Assembly (NCBI GenBank): GCA_964640795.1
Contig: CAZXIN010000026.1
Span: forward strand, 8,641 to 72,640
Source of the DNA: M269 sp964640795
GTDB taxonomy: Bacteria; Pseudomonadota; Gammaproteobacteria; Enterobacterales; Alteromonadaceae
DNA: 64,000 nucleotides
Reading direction: 5' to 3'
Position 1 is the stretch's first letter. The number at the start of each line of letters is the position of its first letter. The position numbers and the translations under genes were made by a program. The notes below the pieces were generated by a model that saw only the letters and a list, made by a program, of their open reading frames with translations, did not search any database and was not told where the DNA came from. Positions 36,722 through 45,941 of the stretch are shown here, piece by piece.

Positions 36722-38362
36722 ATGAACCTACGCAAAAGTAATATCAGTAAATTACCTCAGAAAACATATGATGTATTAATTGTTGGAGGGGGAATTAATG
36801 GTGCTGTCTCTGCAGCTGCACTGTCAGCGAAAGGAGTGAGTGTTGCCTTGATAGATAAAGGTGATTTTGCTGGATTCACAAGTTCTAATTCATCTAATCT
36901 TGCATGGGGCGGGATAAAATACTTAGAGAGTCACGAATACAATCTAGTCAATAAGCTTTGTAAAAGCCGAAATCACTTAATGAAAAATTACCCCTCAACC
37001 GTTAAAGAGATCCGGTTCCTGACTAGTATTCAGCGAGGCTTTAGGTTCCACCCTCTTTTCATATTTATGGGTACAATAGTCTATTGGTGCTTCGGCCGTT
37101 TCTTTACCAGCCCTCCCCAGTACCTTTCATCAAAAGCGATCAAAGGTATGGAAAACGTTATCAATGTATCGAATGTCAGAGGCGGTTTTGAGTATTCCGA
37201 CTGTTACCTTCATGATAATGACGCAAGATTTGTATTCAATTTTATTCGATCTAGCATGAGTTATGGCTGTATAGCGGCAAACTACGTTGAGTCACTTGGG
37301 TCAAAGAGAGAAAAAGGCATTTGGCAAACAAAAGCACGAAATGTGATAACAGGTGAAGAGTTCAGTATAAACTCCAAAGCTTTCATCAATGCTAGTGGCC
37401 CCTATGTTGATCCTCTTAATTCAACGAATGCAATAAAAACAAAGCACCATCATGTCTTTTCTAAGGGGATCCACTTGATTGTTGATCGTGTCACTGAAAG
37501 CAAAAAAGTACTCACTTTTTTTGCCGACGATGGTCGACTATTTTTTGTCATTCCCATGGGGCCTAAGACTTGTATTGGTACGACAGATACACAAGTTGAC
37601 AACCCCAAATCAAAGGTAAGTGCTGAAGATAGACAATTTGTTCTCGATAATGTTAATAAACTCCTCGACTTGCCCAAACCCTTTACTATTGACGATGTCA
37701 TTGCCGAGCGTTGTGGTGTCAGGCCACTTGCCATTGAGGATCAAAACGGCAAAGCAGATTGGGTTCAACTATCACGCAAACATGCCATTGATAAAGATGA
37801 GAATCAAAACTACATGTCGATCTTCGGAGGAAAATTAACGGACTGCATTAATGTCGGCGACGAAGTAGCTCAGATCATAGAAACCTTTGGTATTGATATC
37901 CCTTATACCGATCAAAAATGGTATGGCGAGCCAGATGATTCCGTTAAAAACGAATTCATGCATCGCGCAAAACTCATGAAACTAGACACCCTCACACCAG
38001 AAAGCTCGTCAGAACCTCTAACACAAAGGTTTTGGCGACGATATGGTAGAAATGCTATCGGTATGCTTGAGTCTATCCGTGAAAACCCCTCAAAGGCAGA
38101 GTTATTAATCGAAAATGCAGAATACCTGCGCGTTGAAATTGAACACGCAGCAAAACGGGAAATGGTCACTAAACTCGATGACTTTTTGAGACGTCGATCA
38201 AAGATATCATTAGTCGTGAGACCCGAAGACATTATTAATGCACCGGGTCTAAGGGAAGCTTGTGAAATACTTTTCGGTAACGAAGCAGACCAGAAACTAA
38301 AAGAATACATTGAATCAAAATCGCTACAGGCATACGTTGATCCAAATTCTCTAGAGGCTTAA
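36722..38362 (+). CDS. Glycerol-3-phosphate dehydrogenase/oxidase family FAD enzyme
   Basis: The protein has 546 residues. The FAD-binding Rossmann motif is VLIVGGGINGAVSAAALSAK, followed by LIDKGDFAGFTSSNSSNLAW and GGIKYLESHEYNLV, which are hallmarks of GlpD-type enzymes. Further matches are FVIPMGPKTCIGTTDTQVD and SIFGGKLTDCINVGDEV. The C-terminal DAO_C-like helical domain is present. It probably oxidises sn-glycerol 3-phosphate at the inner membrane and feeds electrons to quinone. It is somewhat longer than E. coli GlpD (about 500) and has no glp neighbours, so a related substrate is possible. Confidence 0.85.
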   Translation: MNLRKSNISKLPQKTYDVLIVGGGINGAVSAAALSAKGVSVALIDKGDFAGFTSSNSSNLAWGGIKYLESHEYNLVNKLCKSRNHLMKNYPSTVKEIRFLTSIQRGFRFHPLFIFMGTIVYWCFGRFFTSPPQYLSSKAIKGMENVINVSNVRGGFEYSDCYLHDNDARFVFNFIRSSMSYGCIAANYVESLGSKREKGIWQTKARNVITGEEFSINSKAFINASGPYVDPLNSTNAIKTKHHHVFSKGIHLIVDRVTESKKVLTFFADDGRLFFVIPMGPKTCIGTTDTQVDNPKSKVSAEDRQFVLDNVNKLLDLPKPFTIDDVIAERCGVRPLAIEDQNGKADWVQLSRKHAIDKDENQNYMSIFGGKLTDCINVGDEVAQIIETFGIDIPYTDQKWYGEPDDSVKNEFMHRAKLMKLDTLTPESSSEPLTQRFWRRYGRNAIGMLESIRENPSKAELLIENAEYLRVEIEHAAKREMVTKLDDFLRRRSKISLVVRPEDIINAPGLREACEILFGNEADQKLKEYIESKSLQAYVDPNSLEA

Positions 38363-38436
38363 GCGCTTTTGAACATAGGACATCGGACCAGCAATGTGTT
38401 ATAAGTAGCAAAATACATTACTTATCGTCAAACTGA

Positions 38437-39240
38437 ATGCATTTCGAGCAACTTATTGATTCCACCATAGAATCAGTCTTATCAGCCAAACATAGTGTAT
38501 GCATCTCATCCAATTGGTCCCAAGGAAGGACTGTTTATGGTGGATTGAGTGCAGCTCTACTCTATACTGCTATAAAACACCAAACATCAGATGACAGAGT
38601 GCTACGCTCATACAACACAAGCTTCATCGGCCCCTTAATTGTTGAAGAACCTATCCGTTTTGAAACAGAAGTTCTGAGACAAGGAAAGAACGTAACGCAA
38701 GTATCAGGAAGAATAATACAGAACAACAAAGTCTGTGTTCAAAGCCAAGCTTGTTTTGGTGTTGACAGGCAATCTAAAATTGTTGTTGCCAATAAAGACA
38801 CTCATGCGATGGAATTGCCAAAGAAAGCGAAATTCCTACCTAAAATACCCAAAATAACACCGAAATTCCTGAACAACATAGACTTAGCCATGATAGACGG
38901 AGGTCTACCTTTTACAGGAAGAAAGAAATCGCATGTACATGGATGGATGCGTTTCAAGAATTCAACATCTCAGATAACAGATGCCCACATCATTGCGCTC
39001 ATTGATGCTTGGCCACCAACAGTATTACAGATGTTAAGGTGGCCATCTCCAGTCAGCACAATGAGCTGGAACATCGAATTTATTCACCCTCATCATCCAA
39101 TTGCACCAACCGATTGGTTAGCCTATCAAGCTAAAACAAGACAAGCTGCCAGCGGATATGCCCATACAGAAGCTAACATTTGGGATCAACAAGGTGAACT
39201 CATCGCGGTTAGTCGACAAGCTGTTACCGTATTTGATTAA
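38437..39240 (+). CDS. Acyl-CoA thioesterase family protein (TesB-like, double hotdog)
   Basis: The protein has 267 residues with two hotdog halves. The first has SSNWSQGRTVYGGLSAALLY, with the Gly-Gly turn before the long helix. The second has DAHIIALIDAWPPTVLQML and MSWNIEFIHPHHP. This pattern fits the 4HBT_3/thioesterase-like family, which hydrolyses acyl-CoA. It follows the glycerol-3-phosphate dehydrogenase-like gene by 74 bases, so a shared transcript with a lipid-metabolism role is possible. No signal peptide. Confidence 0.82.
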   Translation: MHFEQLIDSTIESVLSAKHSVCISSNWSQGRTVYGGLSAALLYTAIKHQTSDDRVLRSYNTSFIGPLIVEEPIRFETEVLRQGKNVTQVSGRIIQNNKVCVQSQACFGVDRQSKIVVANKDTHAMELPKKAKFLPKIPKITPKFLNNIDLAMIDGGLPFTGRKKSHVHGWMRFKNSTSQITDAHIIALIDAWPPTVLQMLRWPSPVSTMSWNIEFIHPHHPIAPTDWLAYQAKTRQAASGYAHTEANIWDQQGELIAVSRQAVTVFD

Positions 39241-39302
39241 AACTCAAGCAACGCCAATTAGATAAAATCCAACACCCTCTATACAATAAGGAGGAGGTTT
39301 CT

Positions 39303-39319
39303 GTTACTTGTGAAGTAAC
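39303..39319. repeat. Perfect 7-bp inverted repeat between convergent genes
   Basis: GTTACTT (39303-39309) and AAGTAAC (39313-39319) are complements with a 3-base loop. The hairpin lies between the thioesterase and the convergent reductase gene. It may be a weak terminator; no long T-tract follows. Confidence 0.4.
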
Positions 39320-39351
39320 TTGATATCATGGCTGAATCATTAAAAGTTACT

Positions 39352-40377
39352 CTAATGCCCCTGAACATAGTTCAACAAGTCAGCACCAGTAATACCTTTC
39401 TTGGCTTTGTTAACCTCCACCTTCTTAATCAAATCAACTATTCGCTGATTGCAAGGTGCTTCTATATCCAAACGTTTGGCCGCGTCAACAACTGCGCCAT
39501 TAAGGTGATCTATTTCGGTGAGCTTATTTTGTGAAATATCCCACCACATTGACGTTCTCACATTTGGATCTATGGCTAGCATTTTTTTGGCGACAGCTCT
39601 AAAAACAATGGTCGGTAGTTTAAGTATTTTAGGTATAAAACGCCCTGGTAATGCCGTTACCTTAGGTATAGCTATTCCCTCTTTTTGAACCACCATCAAA
39701 AGTTCACTCATCAGTAAAGCAATGACTTTCCTGAAATCCCTATCTTCCAGCATCTCCTTAACAGGCACATCAGCTAAGGCATTCACCGCATTACTCAAAT
39801 TAAGTTGTAACTTTGCCCATAGCAACTCCGACATTGATGACGACATGACAATCGACATATTGTCCGACGACAAATTAAGAAGCTTGTTATCTATCGATTG
39901 ACTATTAGGTAATGACTCAATGGTCAGGTTTCCTTCAGAGCCACGATGGAAGTGTCCAGGCTTCATCTCGACCACATTAAAAGGCACCATTACCCTTCGA
40001 ATCGGATTGTCCGGAAAAGCTTTTTTAATCAATGACTCAGATCCGAGTCCATTTTGACAACACAAGATAACAGTCGAAGGCTTAACATAGGGTTTGATTT
40101 GCGCTACAGCTTGCTCAATAGCTGTACATTTGACTGTGAGCCAAAGATAATCACACTCATCGATGTTAGCCTTATTCTCTTGGTTGTCAGGAGAATTAAA
40201 GCGAATAGAGTTGAGTTGAGTTTCATTCCCCAAATAGTCACTAATCAATATACCTTGACTAAGCTTGGCTCCGATAGAAGCTCGACCGATAAAATCGACA
40301 CTTTGCCCTCGACTTTGAATACTCGCCCCAAGATAACATCCAATTAACCCAGCACCGAACACCACATGTTTCGTCAT
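39352..40377 (-). CDS. 2-dehydropantoate 2-reductase (ApbA/PanE family)
   Basis: The protein has 341 residues. The N-terminal NADP-binding motif is HVVFGAGLIGCYLGASIQSR. The middle has the family pattern VILCCQNGLGSESLIKKAFP and the catalytic Lys region SELLWAKLQLNLSNAVNAL. The usual reaction reduces ketopantoate to pantoate for coenzyme A synthesis. Several paralogues of this family act on other substrates, so the panE symbol is not assigned. It stands 100 bases downstream of purC on the same strand. Confidence 0.85.
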   Translation of the reverse strand: MTKHVVFGAGLIGCYLGASIQSRGQSVDFIGRASIGAKLSQGILISDYLGNETQLNSIRFNSPDNQENKANIDECDYLWLTVKCTAIEQAVAQIKPYVKPSTVILCCQNGLGSESLIKKAFPDNPIRRVMVPFNVVEMKPGHFHRGSEGNLTIESLPNSQSIDNKLLNLSSDNMSIVMSSSMSELLWAKLQLNLSNAVNALADVPVKEMLEDRDFRKVIALLMSELLMVVQKEGIAIPKVTALPGRFIPKILKLPTIVFRAVAKKMLAIDPNVRTSMWWDISQNKLTEIDHLNGAVVDAAKRLDIEAPCNQRIVDLIKKVEVNKAKKGITGADLLNYVQGH

Positions 40378-40432
40378 ATCTAACCTTCAGCTATTAAATT
40401 TGTTAATATTTGGGAGGGAACAAAGTGACACG

Positions 40433-40461
40433 ACAGGCACTCAAATCAAACAAGTGCCTGT
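40433..40461. repeat. 9-bp inverted repeat downstream of purC
   Basis: ACAGGCACT (40433-40441) and AGTGCCTGT (40453-40461) pair perfectly around an 11-base loop, 17 bases after the purC stop. It could end the dapA-bamC-purC transcript, but no T-tract follows on the minus strand. Confidence 0.5.
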
Positions 40462-40477
40462 GTAAATGATACGCCGA

Positions 40478-41191
40478 TTAGTCTAGTACAACTCCTAACC
40501 TTCTCGCGACTTCTTCATAAGACTCAACAACATCGCCTAAACCCTGTCTAAACCTATCTTTATCTAGTTTCTCACGGGTCTCTTTATCCCAAAGTCGACA
40601 CCCATCTGGTGTGAACTCATCGCCTAATATAAGCTTTCCATCTGCAACACCAAATTCGAGCTTATAATCAACCAAAATCAAGCCAGCATCATCAAATAAC
40701 TTTTTAAGGATATCGTTCACTTTAAACGTGAGCGTTTTCATCTCTTCGGTTTGTTCTTCAGAAGCCCAACCAAAAGAGCGAATATGAAACTCGTTCACCA
40801 TAGGATCATGTAAAGCATCATTCTTTAAGAAAAACTCGAAGGTTGGTGGATTAAGATCCAAACCTTCCTCAACACCTAATCGACGTGTAATAGAACCTGC
40901 CGCAACATTACGTACCACACATTCAACTGGGATCATATCCAATTTCTTAACAAGCGCTTCATCGTCACCTAATAACGATTCCAGCTGAGTTTCAATCCCT
41001 CCGTCTTGCAGTTTGGACATAATAAAATGGTTAAATTTATTGTTGACCATACCTTTGCGATCAAGTTGCTCTATTCTTTCACCGTCGAACGCCGAGGTGT
41101 CATTGCGAAAATGCAAGATAAGTAGAGAAGGATCGTCAGTCGTATAAACCGTTTTAGCTTTACCACGGTAAAGCTCGGACACTTTTTGCAT
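40478..41191 (-). CDS. purC: Phosphoribosylaminoimidazole-succinocarboxamide synthase
   Basis: This enzyme joins aspartate to CAIR to make SAICAR in purine synthesis, in the cytoplasm. Its 237 residues match E. coli PurC. Signatures are ELYRGKAKTVYTTDD, HFRNDTSAFDG, VECVVRNVAAGSITRRLG and LILGDEFTPDGCRLWD. It is the last gene of the minus-strand dapA-bamC-purC cluster, the same order as in E. coli. Confidence 0.97.
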   Translation of the reverse strand: MQKVSELYRGKAKTVYTTDDPSLLILHFRNDTSAFDGERIEQLDRKGMVNNKFNHFIMSKLQDGGIETQLESLLGDDEALVKKLDMIPVECVVRNVAAGSITRRLGVEEGLDLNPPTFEFFLKNDALHDPMVNEFHIRSFGWASEEQTEEMKTLTFKVNDILKKLFDDAGLILVDYKLEFGVADGKLILGDEFTPDGCRLWDKETREKLDKDRFRQGLGDVVESYEEVARRLGVVLD

Positions 41192-41212
41192 AATAGTAGT
41201 TCTTATAAGTCG

Positions 41213-42316
41213 TTAAATATCGAGGTCGTCAGTTGCCATTATTTCTGAGAATGTCAAATACATATCACTGATAGACTTAGCTGCTAAAGGTTCATTGTCA
41301 TCAGACAGCCAAGTAATGGATGTTTTCTCCCCAGCTTCTTTAATTTGAAAACGATACCGGTCTTTTTCAATAGGTAGTTCACTATCGGAGCCACCCCATA
41401 AATTCCCCCACCAACCAGAATCAACGCCATTGTAATTGGCAAAAAGTAAACCATTGGAGCGATCTAGATCAACAACATTGAAACCTAGTTTTCTCAAGAC
41501 TAAAAGTAACCTAGCCCAAGTAACATCGTATGGTGCATCAACAATGTAAGCAGCATCACCATTGTCATTAAACCCAAGTTCTAAATCCAACCCTTCTAGC
41601 ACTAAGCGCTGCTTACGAGCAGTTTCGGATCTAATCTGATAGTCATAATAACCAATAACTTTATTCAGTATTTCAACTTCTTCTCGACGCTTAGCTGTCG
41701 GCAATATCTCATCATTAACGTCATCATCAATGGTTTCGAGGTAATCTCGTAAATGCACTTCCAAAGCACCTGTTCGGCCATGCGGCCTCATATCCACTGA
41801 AAATTCAAATCGACGTCCAATATTTCTTTCAGAACTGCTAAAGCTGTACCACTTGCCGGTCTTCTCTTCCACTAAGATCCAATCGGTCACAAGTTTATGA
41901 GCATCTCGATCAAAAGAATCAATGCCAATGCCCTGCTCTTCCAGATAATTGATTAAAGAATTCCAAATAGTTACGTCAAGCGTTTCACTGTCATCAACCT
42001 GATCAAACCACACAGTCGCTTTTTGAGCACCTTCTTCAATACGCGACCCTGTAACTAATGGGAGTACAAGAGAAGGAGACTCCACTTCCAACGTTTCACC
42101 AATCTGCTCACGCGGTGCTTCTTCACTTAATTCAGGCAAATCAAAAGTTCGATCATACTCAGGCTCATCAACCCCTTCAGGGATAAGCAATGTAACTCTT
42201 TCACTCTCTTCAATGTAATCAAAACTACCATTCGCCTTTCTCTTATTTTCCACAGACGAACAAGCACCTAGGCTCAGTACAACAGCAGTCATTAACAAAG
42301 AGTATTTCACGTTCAT
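41213..42316 (-). CDS. bamC: Outer-membrane assembly lipoprotein BamC
   Basis: BamC is a lipoprotein of the BAM complex that inserts beta-barrel proteins into the outer membrane. The protein has 367 residues from ATG 42316. A TTG frame nine bases longer would use the GAGG ribosome binding site as coding sequence, so ATG is chosen. The signal peptide ends in LGAC (lipobox), followed by the unstructured N-terminal segment that binds BamD. Two helix-grip domains follow, one with VTDWILVEEKTGKWYSFSSS and the other with VDAPYDVTWARLLLVLRKLG. It is placed between dapA and purC as in E. coli. Confidence 0.92.
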   Translation of the reverse strand: MNVKYSLLMTAVVLSLGACSSVENKRKANGSFDYIEESERVTLLIPEGVDEPEYDRTFDLPELSEEAPREQIGETLEVESPSLVLPLVTGSRIEEGAQKATVWFDQVDDSETLDVTIWNSLINYLEEQGIGIDSFDRDAHKLVTDWILVEEKTGKWYSFSSSERNIGRRFEFSVDMRPHGRTGALEVHLRDYLETIDDDVNDEILPTAKRREEVEILNKVIGYYDYQIRSETARKQRLVLEGLDLELGFNDNGDAAYIVDAPYDVTWARLLLVLRKLGFNVVDLDRSNGLLFANYNGVDSGWWGNLWGGSDSELPIEKDRYRFQIKEAGEKTSITWLSDDNEPLAAKSISDMYLTFSEIMATDDLDI

Positions 42317-42321
42317 TATCC

Positions 42322-43206
42322 TCAAGGTAATTCTATTCCTACTTTCTGCATAATACTTTCGATGTGTTTTGTATTATTAAGTTCCGCTTCAACTAGCGGT
42401 AAACGTAAAAAAGCAGAATCCATCAACCCCATACGATAGAGACACCACTTAGGCAAAACAGGGTTTGGTTCAATAAACAAATCACTGTGCAGAGCAGCAA
42501 CCTGTTCATTGAGGCTATTCGCTAGCTCGATATCACCATTTAAAGCAGCACGACAAATATCAGAAACAGCCTTAGGGGCAACATTTGCGCTAACAGATAT
42601 AACTCCGTCACCACCGCCTTTCATAAACTCAAAGCAAGTGGAGTCATCGCCACTTAATAAACAAAAGTCTTCAGGTAAAAGGCGTTTTAATTCTTTCAAG
42701 ACAGTCATGTCACCAGTAGCATCTTTAAGCCCGACAATATTGTCATGTTCAGCTAATACCGCTACGGTTTCAGGTAGCATGTCAGCCACTGTTCGACTAG
42801 GCACATTATAGAGAATATTGGGTATATGCGTGGAATCTGCAATCGCTCTAAAATGCGCAATCATGCCTTTTTGTTGTGGTTTATTATAATAAGGAACAAC
42901 CGTTAAAAAAGCATCTATCCCTAAGTTCTGCATTGAATGGCTCAAGAATATTGCTTCGTCGGTCGAATTAGCACCACTGCCAGCAATAACAGGAATATTA
43001 CCTTTAGCGTATTCAACAGTCTTTCTAACAACTTCCATATGTTCGTCAACTGGCAGAGTTGCGGACTCCCCCGTTGTCCCCACTGATACAATACCATCTG
43101 TGCCTTGAGAAAGATGAAATTCAACGAGGTTTTTCAATGACGGGTAATCTACTTTACCTTGATCAGTCATTGGTGTAATCAATGCAACAATACTGCCTTT
43201 AAACAT
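42322..43206 (-). CDS. dapA: 4-hydroxy-tetrahydrodipicolinate synthase
   Basis: This enzyme condenses pyruvate with aspartate semialdehyde as the first committed step of lysine and diaminopimelate synthesis. It has 294 residues and a TIM barrel with GTTGESATL, the Tyr in ILYNVPSRT and the Schiff-base Lys in VGLKDATGD. GGGGAG precedes the ATG. The stop lies five bases before the bamC ATG. No lysine riboswitch was recognised upstream. Confidence 0.97.
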   Translation of the reverse strand: MFKGSIVALITPMTDQGKVDYPSLKNLVEFHLSQGTDGIVSVGTTGESATLPVDEHMEVVRKTVEYAKGNIPVIAGSGANSTDEAIFLSHSMQNLGIDAFLTVVPYYNKPQQKGMIAHFRAIADSTHIPNILYNVPSRTVADMLPETVAVLAEHDNIVGLKDATGDMTVLKELKRLLPEDFCLLSGDDSTCFEFMKGGGDGVISVSANVAPKAVSDICRAALNGDIELANSLNEQVAALHSDLFIEPNPVLPKWCLYRMGLMDSAFLRLPLVEAELNNTKHIESIMQKVGIELP

Positions 43207-43624
43207 GTTGTCTCCCCTAAAAAGAGCGCATATGGTAAAGAGCTAGATTAATAAAAACAAGCAAAGTACCTGAAAAAGAATCTATTAGTGATCTTTGTCT
43301 AAATTGTTTCTCAAACATAGCGATAAAGGCTCACTCCCATCCAGCCACGATAGACTTCCATTAGCAATAAGTCACACATTGTACCCTGCAATTCTCTTCA
43401 AGTATCACCCGACGAAAATCGTATCTCGACTCAAACCTACACTCCTCTTTGATAAATAATCAAGGCAAGACTGCGTTAACCAGTTTATACATTAGCAATA
43501 TTCAACACTGAGAAACATTCGAACAAACTCGCTGAACAATTCAACTTATCCGAATCTAACAGTATTTACATCTAGCCAATCACAAAATAAAGCCAGTGAA
43601 TACGCAAATAAATCAATTTACGGT
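43207..43624. other. 418-base divergent intergenic region between dapA and gcvR
   Basis: This region must hold the promoters for dapA (minus) and gcvR (plus). I see no convincing -10/-35 pair, riboswitch fold, RNA gene or repeat in it. A TTTACA near 43565 is a possible but weak -35 box for gcvR. Confidence 0.5.
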
Positions 43625-44191
43625 ATGCTGGGAGTAATATTTAACAAACGCTTGGATCTTGCAGTGAAAGAGCAACTCATAGTACTTGTACTCGGCAGTG
43701 ACAAAATTAATATTTTAAGTCACCTTGCTGCCGCAGCCAGTGAAACGGAATGCAATATATTGGATAGCCGACAAGCTATTTATGGCAGAGACTTTTCACT
43801 AACTCTAATTTTGGAAGGTGACGCTGGTGCGATAACTCGAGCGGAAATCAATATATCGCAGCTATGCCAAAAACATGATCTGCTTTCTATGATGAAGCGT
43901 ACAAAAGATCATCACAAACAAGACCTAGTGCATTTAGCTGATGTTGAATTCGTCGGTGTAGATGCTATTGGTGTTTTAGCCAGCGTAACGAAATTCTTTG
44001 GCGAACGTAAAATATCAATAAACGCCCTTCGACAGAGGCTTTTTGTTGAACGCCACTCTCAAGTAAAAATGTTGAAGTGTAAAATGGTCGTTAGCATACC
44101 TGATGGTGCTGATATCAAAGATGTTTGCTTAGCGTATGAAGAACATATCGAAAAGCTTAATTTAATTGGCACTATCAACGAAAAACATTAA
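43625..44191 (+). CDS. gcvR: Glycine cleavage system transcriptional repressor-type ACT protein
   Basis: The protein has 188 residues with two ACT domains: residues about 17-85 (QLIVLVLGSDKINILSHLAA) and about 100-180 (VEFVGVDAIGVLASVTKFFG, then ISINALRQRLF). In E. coli GcvR binds glycine and blocks GcvA activation of the gcvTHP operon. The gene is divergent from dapA and followed by bcp, exactly the E. coli gene order, which supports the name. Similarity is recognisable but not strong, so the ligand response is inferred. Confidence 0.85.
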   Translation: MLGVIFNKRLDLAVKEQLIVLVLGSDKINILSHLAAAASETECNILDSRQAIYGRDFSLTLILEGDAGAITRAEINISQLCQKHDLLSMMKRTKDHHKQDLVHLADVEFVGVDAIGVLASVTKFFGERKISINALRQRLFVERHSQVKMLKCKMVVSIPDGADIKDVCLAYEEHIEKLNLIGTINEKH

Positions 44192-44228
44192 TCCACCACT
44201 TTTAAACAAAATCGAAATAAGGAACACA

Positions 44229-44690
44229 ATGAACAGATTGGTAGCAGGCGACAAAGCCCCAAACTTTACGCTAACTAACGATAAGAACGAAAGTGTTACG
44301 CTCAATGATTTAAGCGGCAAGAAAGTACTCGTTTACTTTTACCCAAAGGCAATGACACCAGGTTGTACAGTTCAGGCGCAAGGTTTGCGTGATTACAAAG
44401 CACAACTTGACGAGAAAAATGTCGTTGTATTAGGTATTAGCCCTGACCCTGTAGCACGCTTACCTAAATTTAAAGAGAAGCACGATCTCAACTTTGATTT
44501 ACTATCTGATGAGGATCATCAAGTTGCCGACCAGTTTGGTGTGTGGGGGCTTAAAAAATTCATGGGTAAAGAGTATGACGGCATTCACCGAATCACCTTC
44601 TTAATCAATGAGCAAGGTGATGTTGAACATGTGTTTGATAAGTTCAAAACGAAAGACCATCATCAAGTCGTTTTGGATTACTTCAATTAA
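44229..44690 (+). CDS. bcp: Thioredoxin-dependent thiol peroxidase (Bcp/PrxQ), one-cysteine form
   Basis: This peroxiredoxin removes H2O2 and organic peroxides in the cytoplasm. It has 153 residues from ATG 44229, which is preceded by AAGGAA; a longer frame reaching into gcvR lacks the family start. The peroxidatic Cys is in PKAMTPGCTVQAQGLRD. The resolving Cys five residues later in E. coli Bcp is Gln here, and no other Cys is present, so it should work as a one-Cys enzyme. GVWGLKKFMGKEYDGIHR and DKFKTKDHHQVVLDYF match the family well. Confidence 0.93.
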   Translation: MNRLVAGDKAPNFTLTNDKNESVTLNDLSGKKVLVYFYPKAMTPGCTVQAQGLRDYKAQLDEKNVVVLGISPDPVARLPKFKEKHDLNFDLLSDEDHQVADQFGVWGLKKFMGKEYDGIHRITFLINEQGDVEHVFDKFKTKDHHQVVLDYFN

Positions 44691-44756
44691 AGAGAAAAAC
44701 ACATAAGCCTAAAGCCATTGAAAGCATAGGGTAATAAGAAATAGATTGGTATTGAA

Positions 44757-44775
44757 CTAGAGCGTTTTGCTCTAG
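44757..44775. repeat. Perfect 7-bp hairpin after bcp
   Basis: CTAGAGC (44757-44763) and GCTCTAG (44769-44775) flank a GTTTT loop. It lies about 65 bases after the bcp stop and may form part of a termination region together with the longer hairpin at 44811-44841. Confidence 0.45.
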
Positions 44776-44810
44776 CAAGCAGGCTGTTTCAAAGGTGATG
44801 AAGTATAGAT

Positions 44811-44841
44811 ATAGATGAGAGGATCGTCACCTCTCATCTAT
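44811..44841. repeat. Perfect 12-bp hairpin between convergent bcp and perM-like genes
   Basis: ATAGATGAGAGG (44811-44822) and CCTCTCATCTAT (44830-44841) are exact complements with a 7-base loop, ten bases after the AI-2E transporter stop (minus strand). It is probably a terminator or mRNA-end hairpin, although no T-tract follows. Confidence 0.6.
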
Positions 44842-44850
44842 CAATACGAC

Positions 44851-45933
44851 CTATGACTCAGCAACTTCTTTTTCTTCTGGTTTGACCGCGTTATCCGACC
44901 AAGCATTAATCAACGCTTTTACTAATGTTGCTAGAGGTATTGCAAAAAATACGCCCCAGAATCCCCATAAGCTACCAAAAAACAATACGGCAATAATGAT
45001 ATAAACAGGGTGTAAGCTAACAGCTTCAGAAAATAGCAAAGGGACTAATAGGTTGCCATCTAATGCCTGTATGATCCCGTAAGCAATGACAATATAGTAG
45101 AAATTAGGTGACACCCCCCATTGAAACAAAGCAACAGCTAATACCGGTAATGTCACCACAGCAGCACCAATAAAAGGAATCAGTACAGAGAAACCAACGA
45201 GAACCCCCAACAACAATGCATATCGCAAATCCATCAGCACAAAAGTGATACCGGAAACACCCCCAACAATAATGATCTCGATAACTTTTCCACGAATATA
45301 ATTCATGATCTGAATATTCATTTCAGAACCAACTTGTTTTATCAAACGTCTGCGCCTTGGCAAAAGCACTTTAAAGTTTTGAAGTAATTCCCCTTTATCC
45401 TTTAACATAAAGAAAACCATTAAAGGCACTAAAATGAGATAAATAAGCAACGCTGCTAGATCAATTAACGAACTCACAGAAGCCGATATAACTTGCTCTC
45501 CAACCTCAACAACTCGGTCATTAACACCTGAAAACATTTTTTCAACTTCTTCACCACGAATGTAATCCGGGTACTTATCAGGCAATGTCATCACCCAGTT
45601 TTGTCCTTGTTCCCAGATCTCGGGTAACTCCCTCATAAAATTAATACCTTGTTGCCATACTGCTGGTAATAAGCCAACAACCACCAGCACCGACAATGAA
45701 GCAAAACCAACCAAAACCAAAGTACTCGCATAGCTTCTAGAGATACCAAAGTTGGCCATCCGAGCGACTGGCCAGTCCAACAAATAAGCAATAGCTACCG
45801 CTACGAAAACAGGGGTTAGCATTTTCCCCCAAAAAATTAAAAACACAGAGACAAGGAACAATAGAATCAACAGCATGGATGAGTCAGGATCTGAAAACTT
45901 TCGTTGATACCAATGGCCAAGTACGTTAATCAT
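44851..45933 (-). CDS. perM: AI-2E family (PerM-like) membrane transporter
   Basis: The protein has 360 residues with about seven or eight transmembrane helices, in the AI-2E/PerM layout: LIFWGKMLTPVFVAVAIAYL near the start, then LLIYLILVPLMVFFMLKDKG, LLPRRRRLIKQVGSEMNIQI and IPFIGAAVVTLPVLAVALFQ. The transported substrate of PerM is not established. It is 8 bases downstream of the TusA-like gene on the same strand and divergent from bepA, as perM is near bepA in E. coli. Confidence 0.88.
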   Translation of the reverse strand: MINVLGHWYQRKFSDPDSSMLLILLFLVSVFLIFWGKMLTPVFVAVAIAYLLDWPVARMANFGISRSYASTLVLVGFASLSVLVVVGLLPAVWQQGINFMRELPEIWEQGQNWVMTLPDKYPDYIRGEEVEKMFSGVNDRVVEVGEQVISASVSSLIDLAALLIYLILVPLMVFFMLKDKGELLQNFKVLLPRRRRLIKQVGSEMNIQIMNYIRGKVIEIIIVGGVSGITFVLMDLRYALLLGVLVGFSVLIPFIGAAVVTLPVLAVALFQWGVSPNFYYIVIAYGIIQALDGNLLVPLLFSEAVSLHPVYIIIAVLFFGSLWGFWGVFFAIPLATLVKALINAWSDNAVKPEEKEVAES

Positions 45934-45941
45934 TGATTTTC

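Noticed and set aside
43207..43624. Lysine riboswitch upstream of dapA
   Set aside because: The long leader invited the idea, but no conserved lysine-riboswitch core or terminator hairpin was seen on the minus strand.
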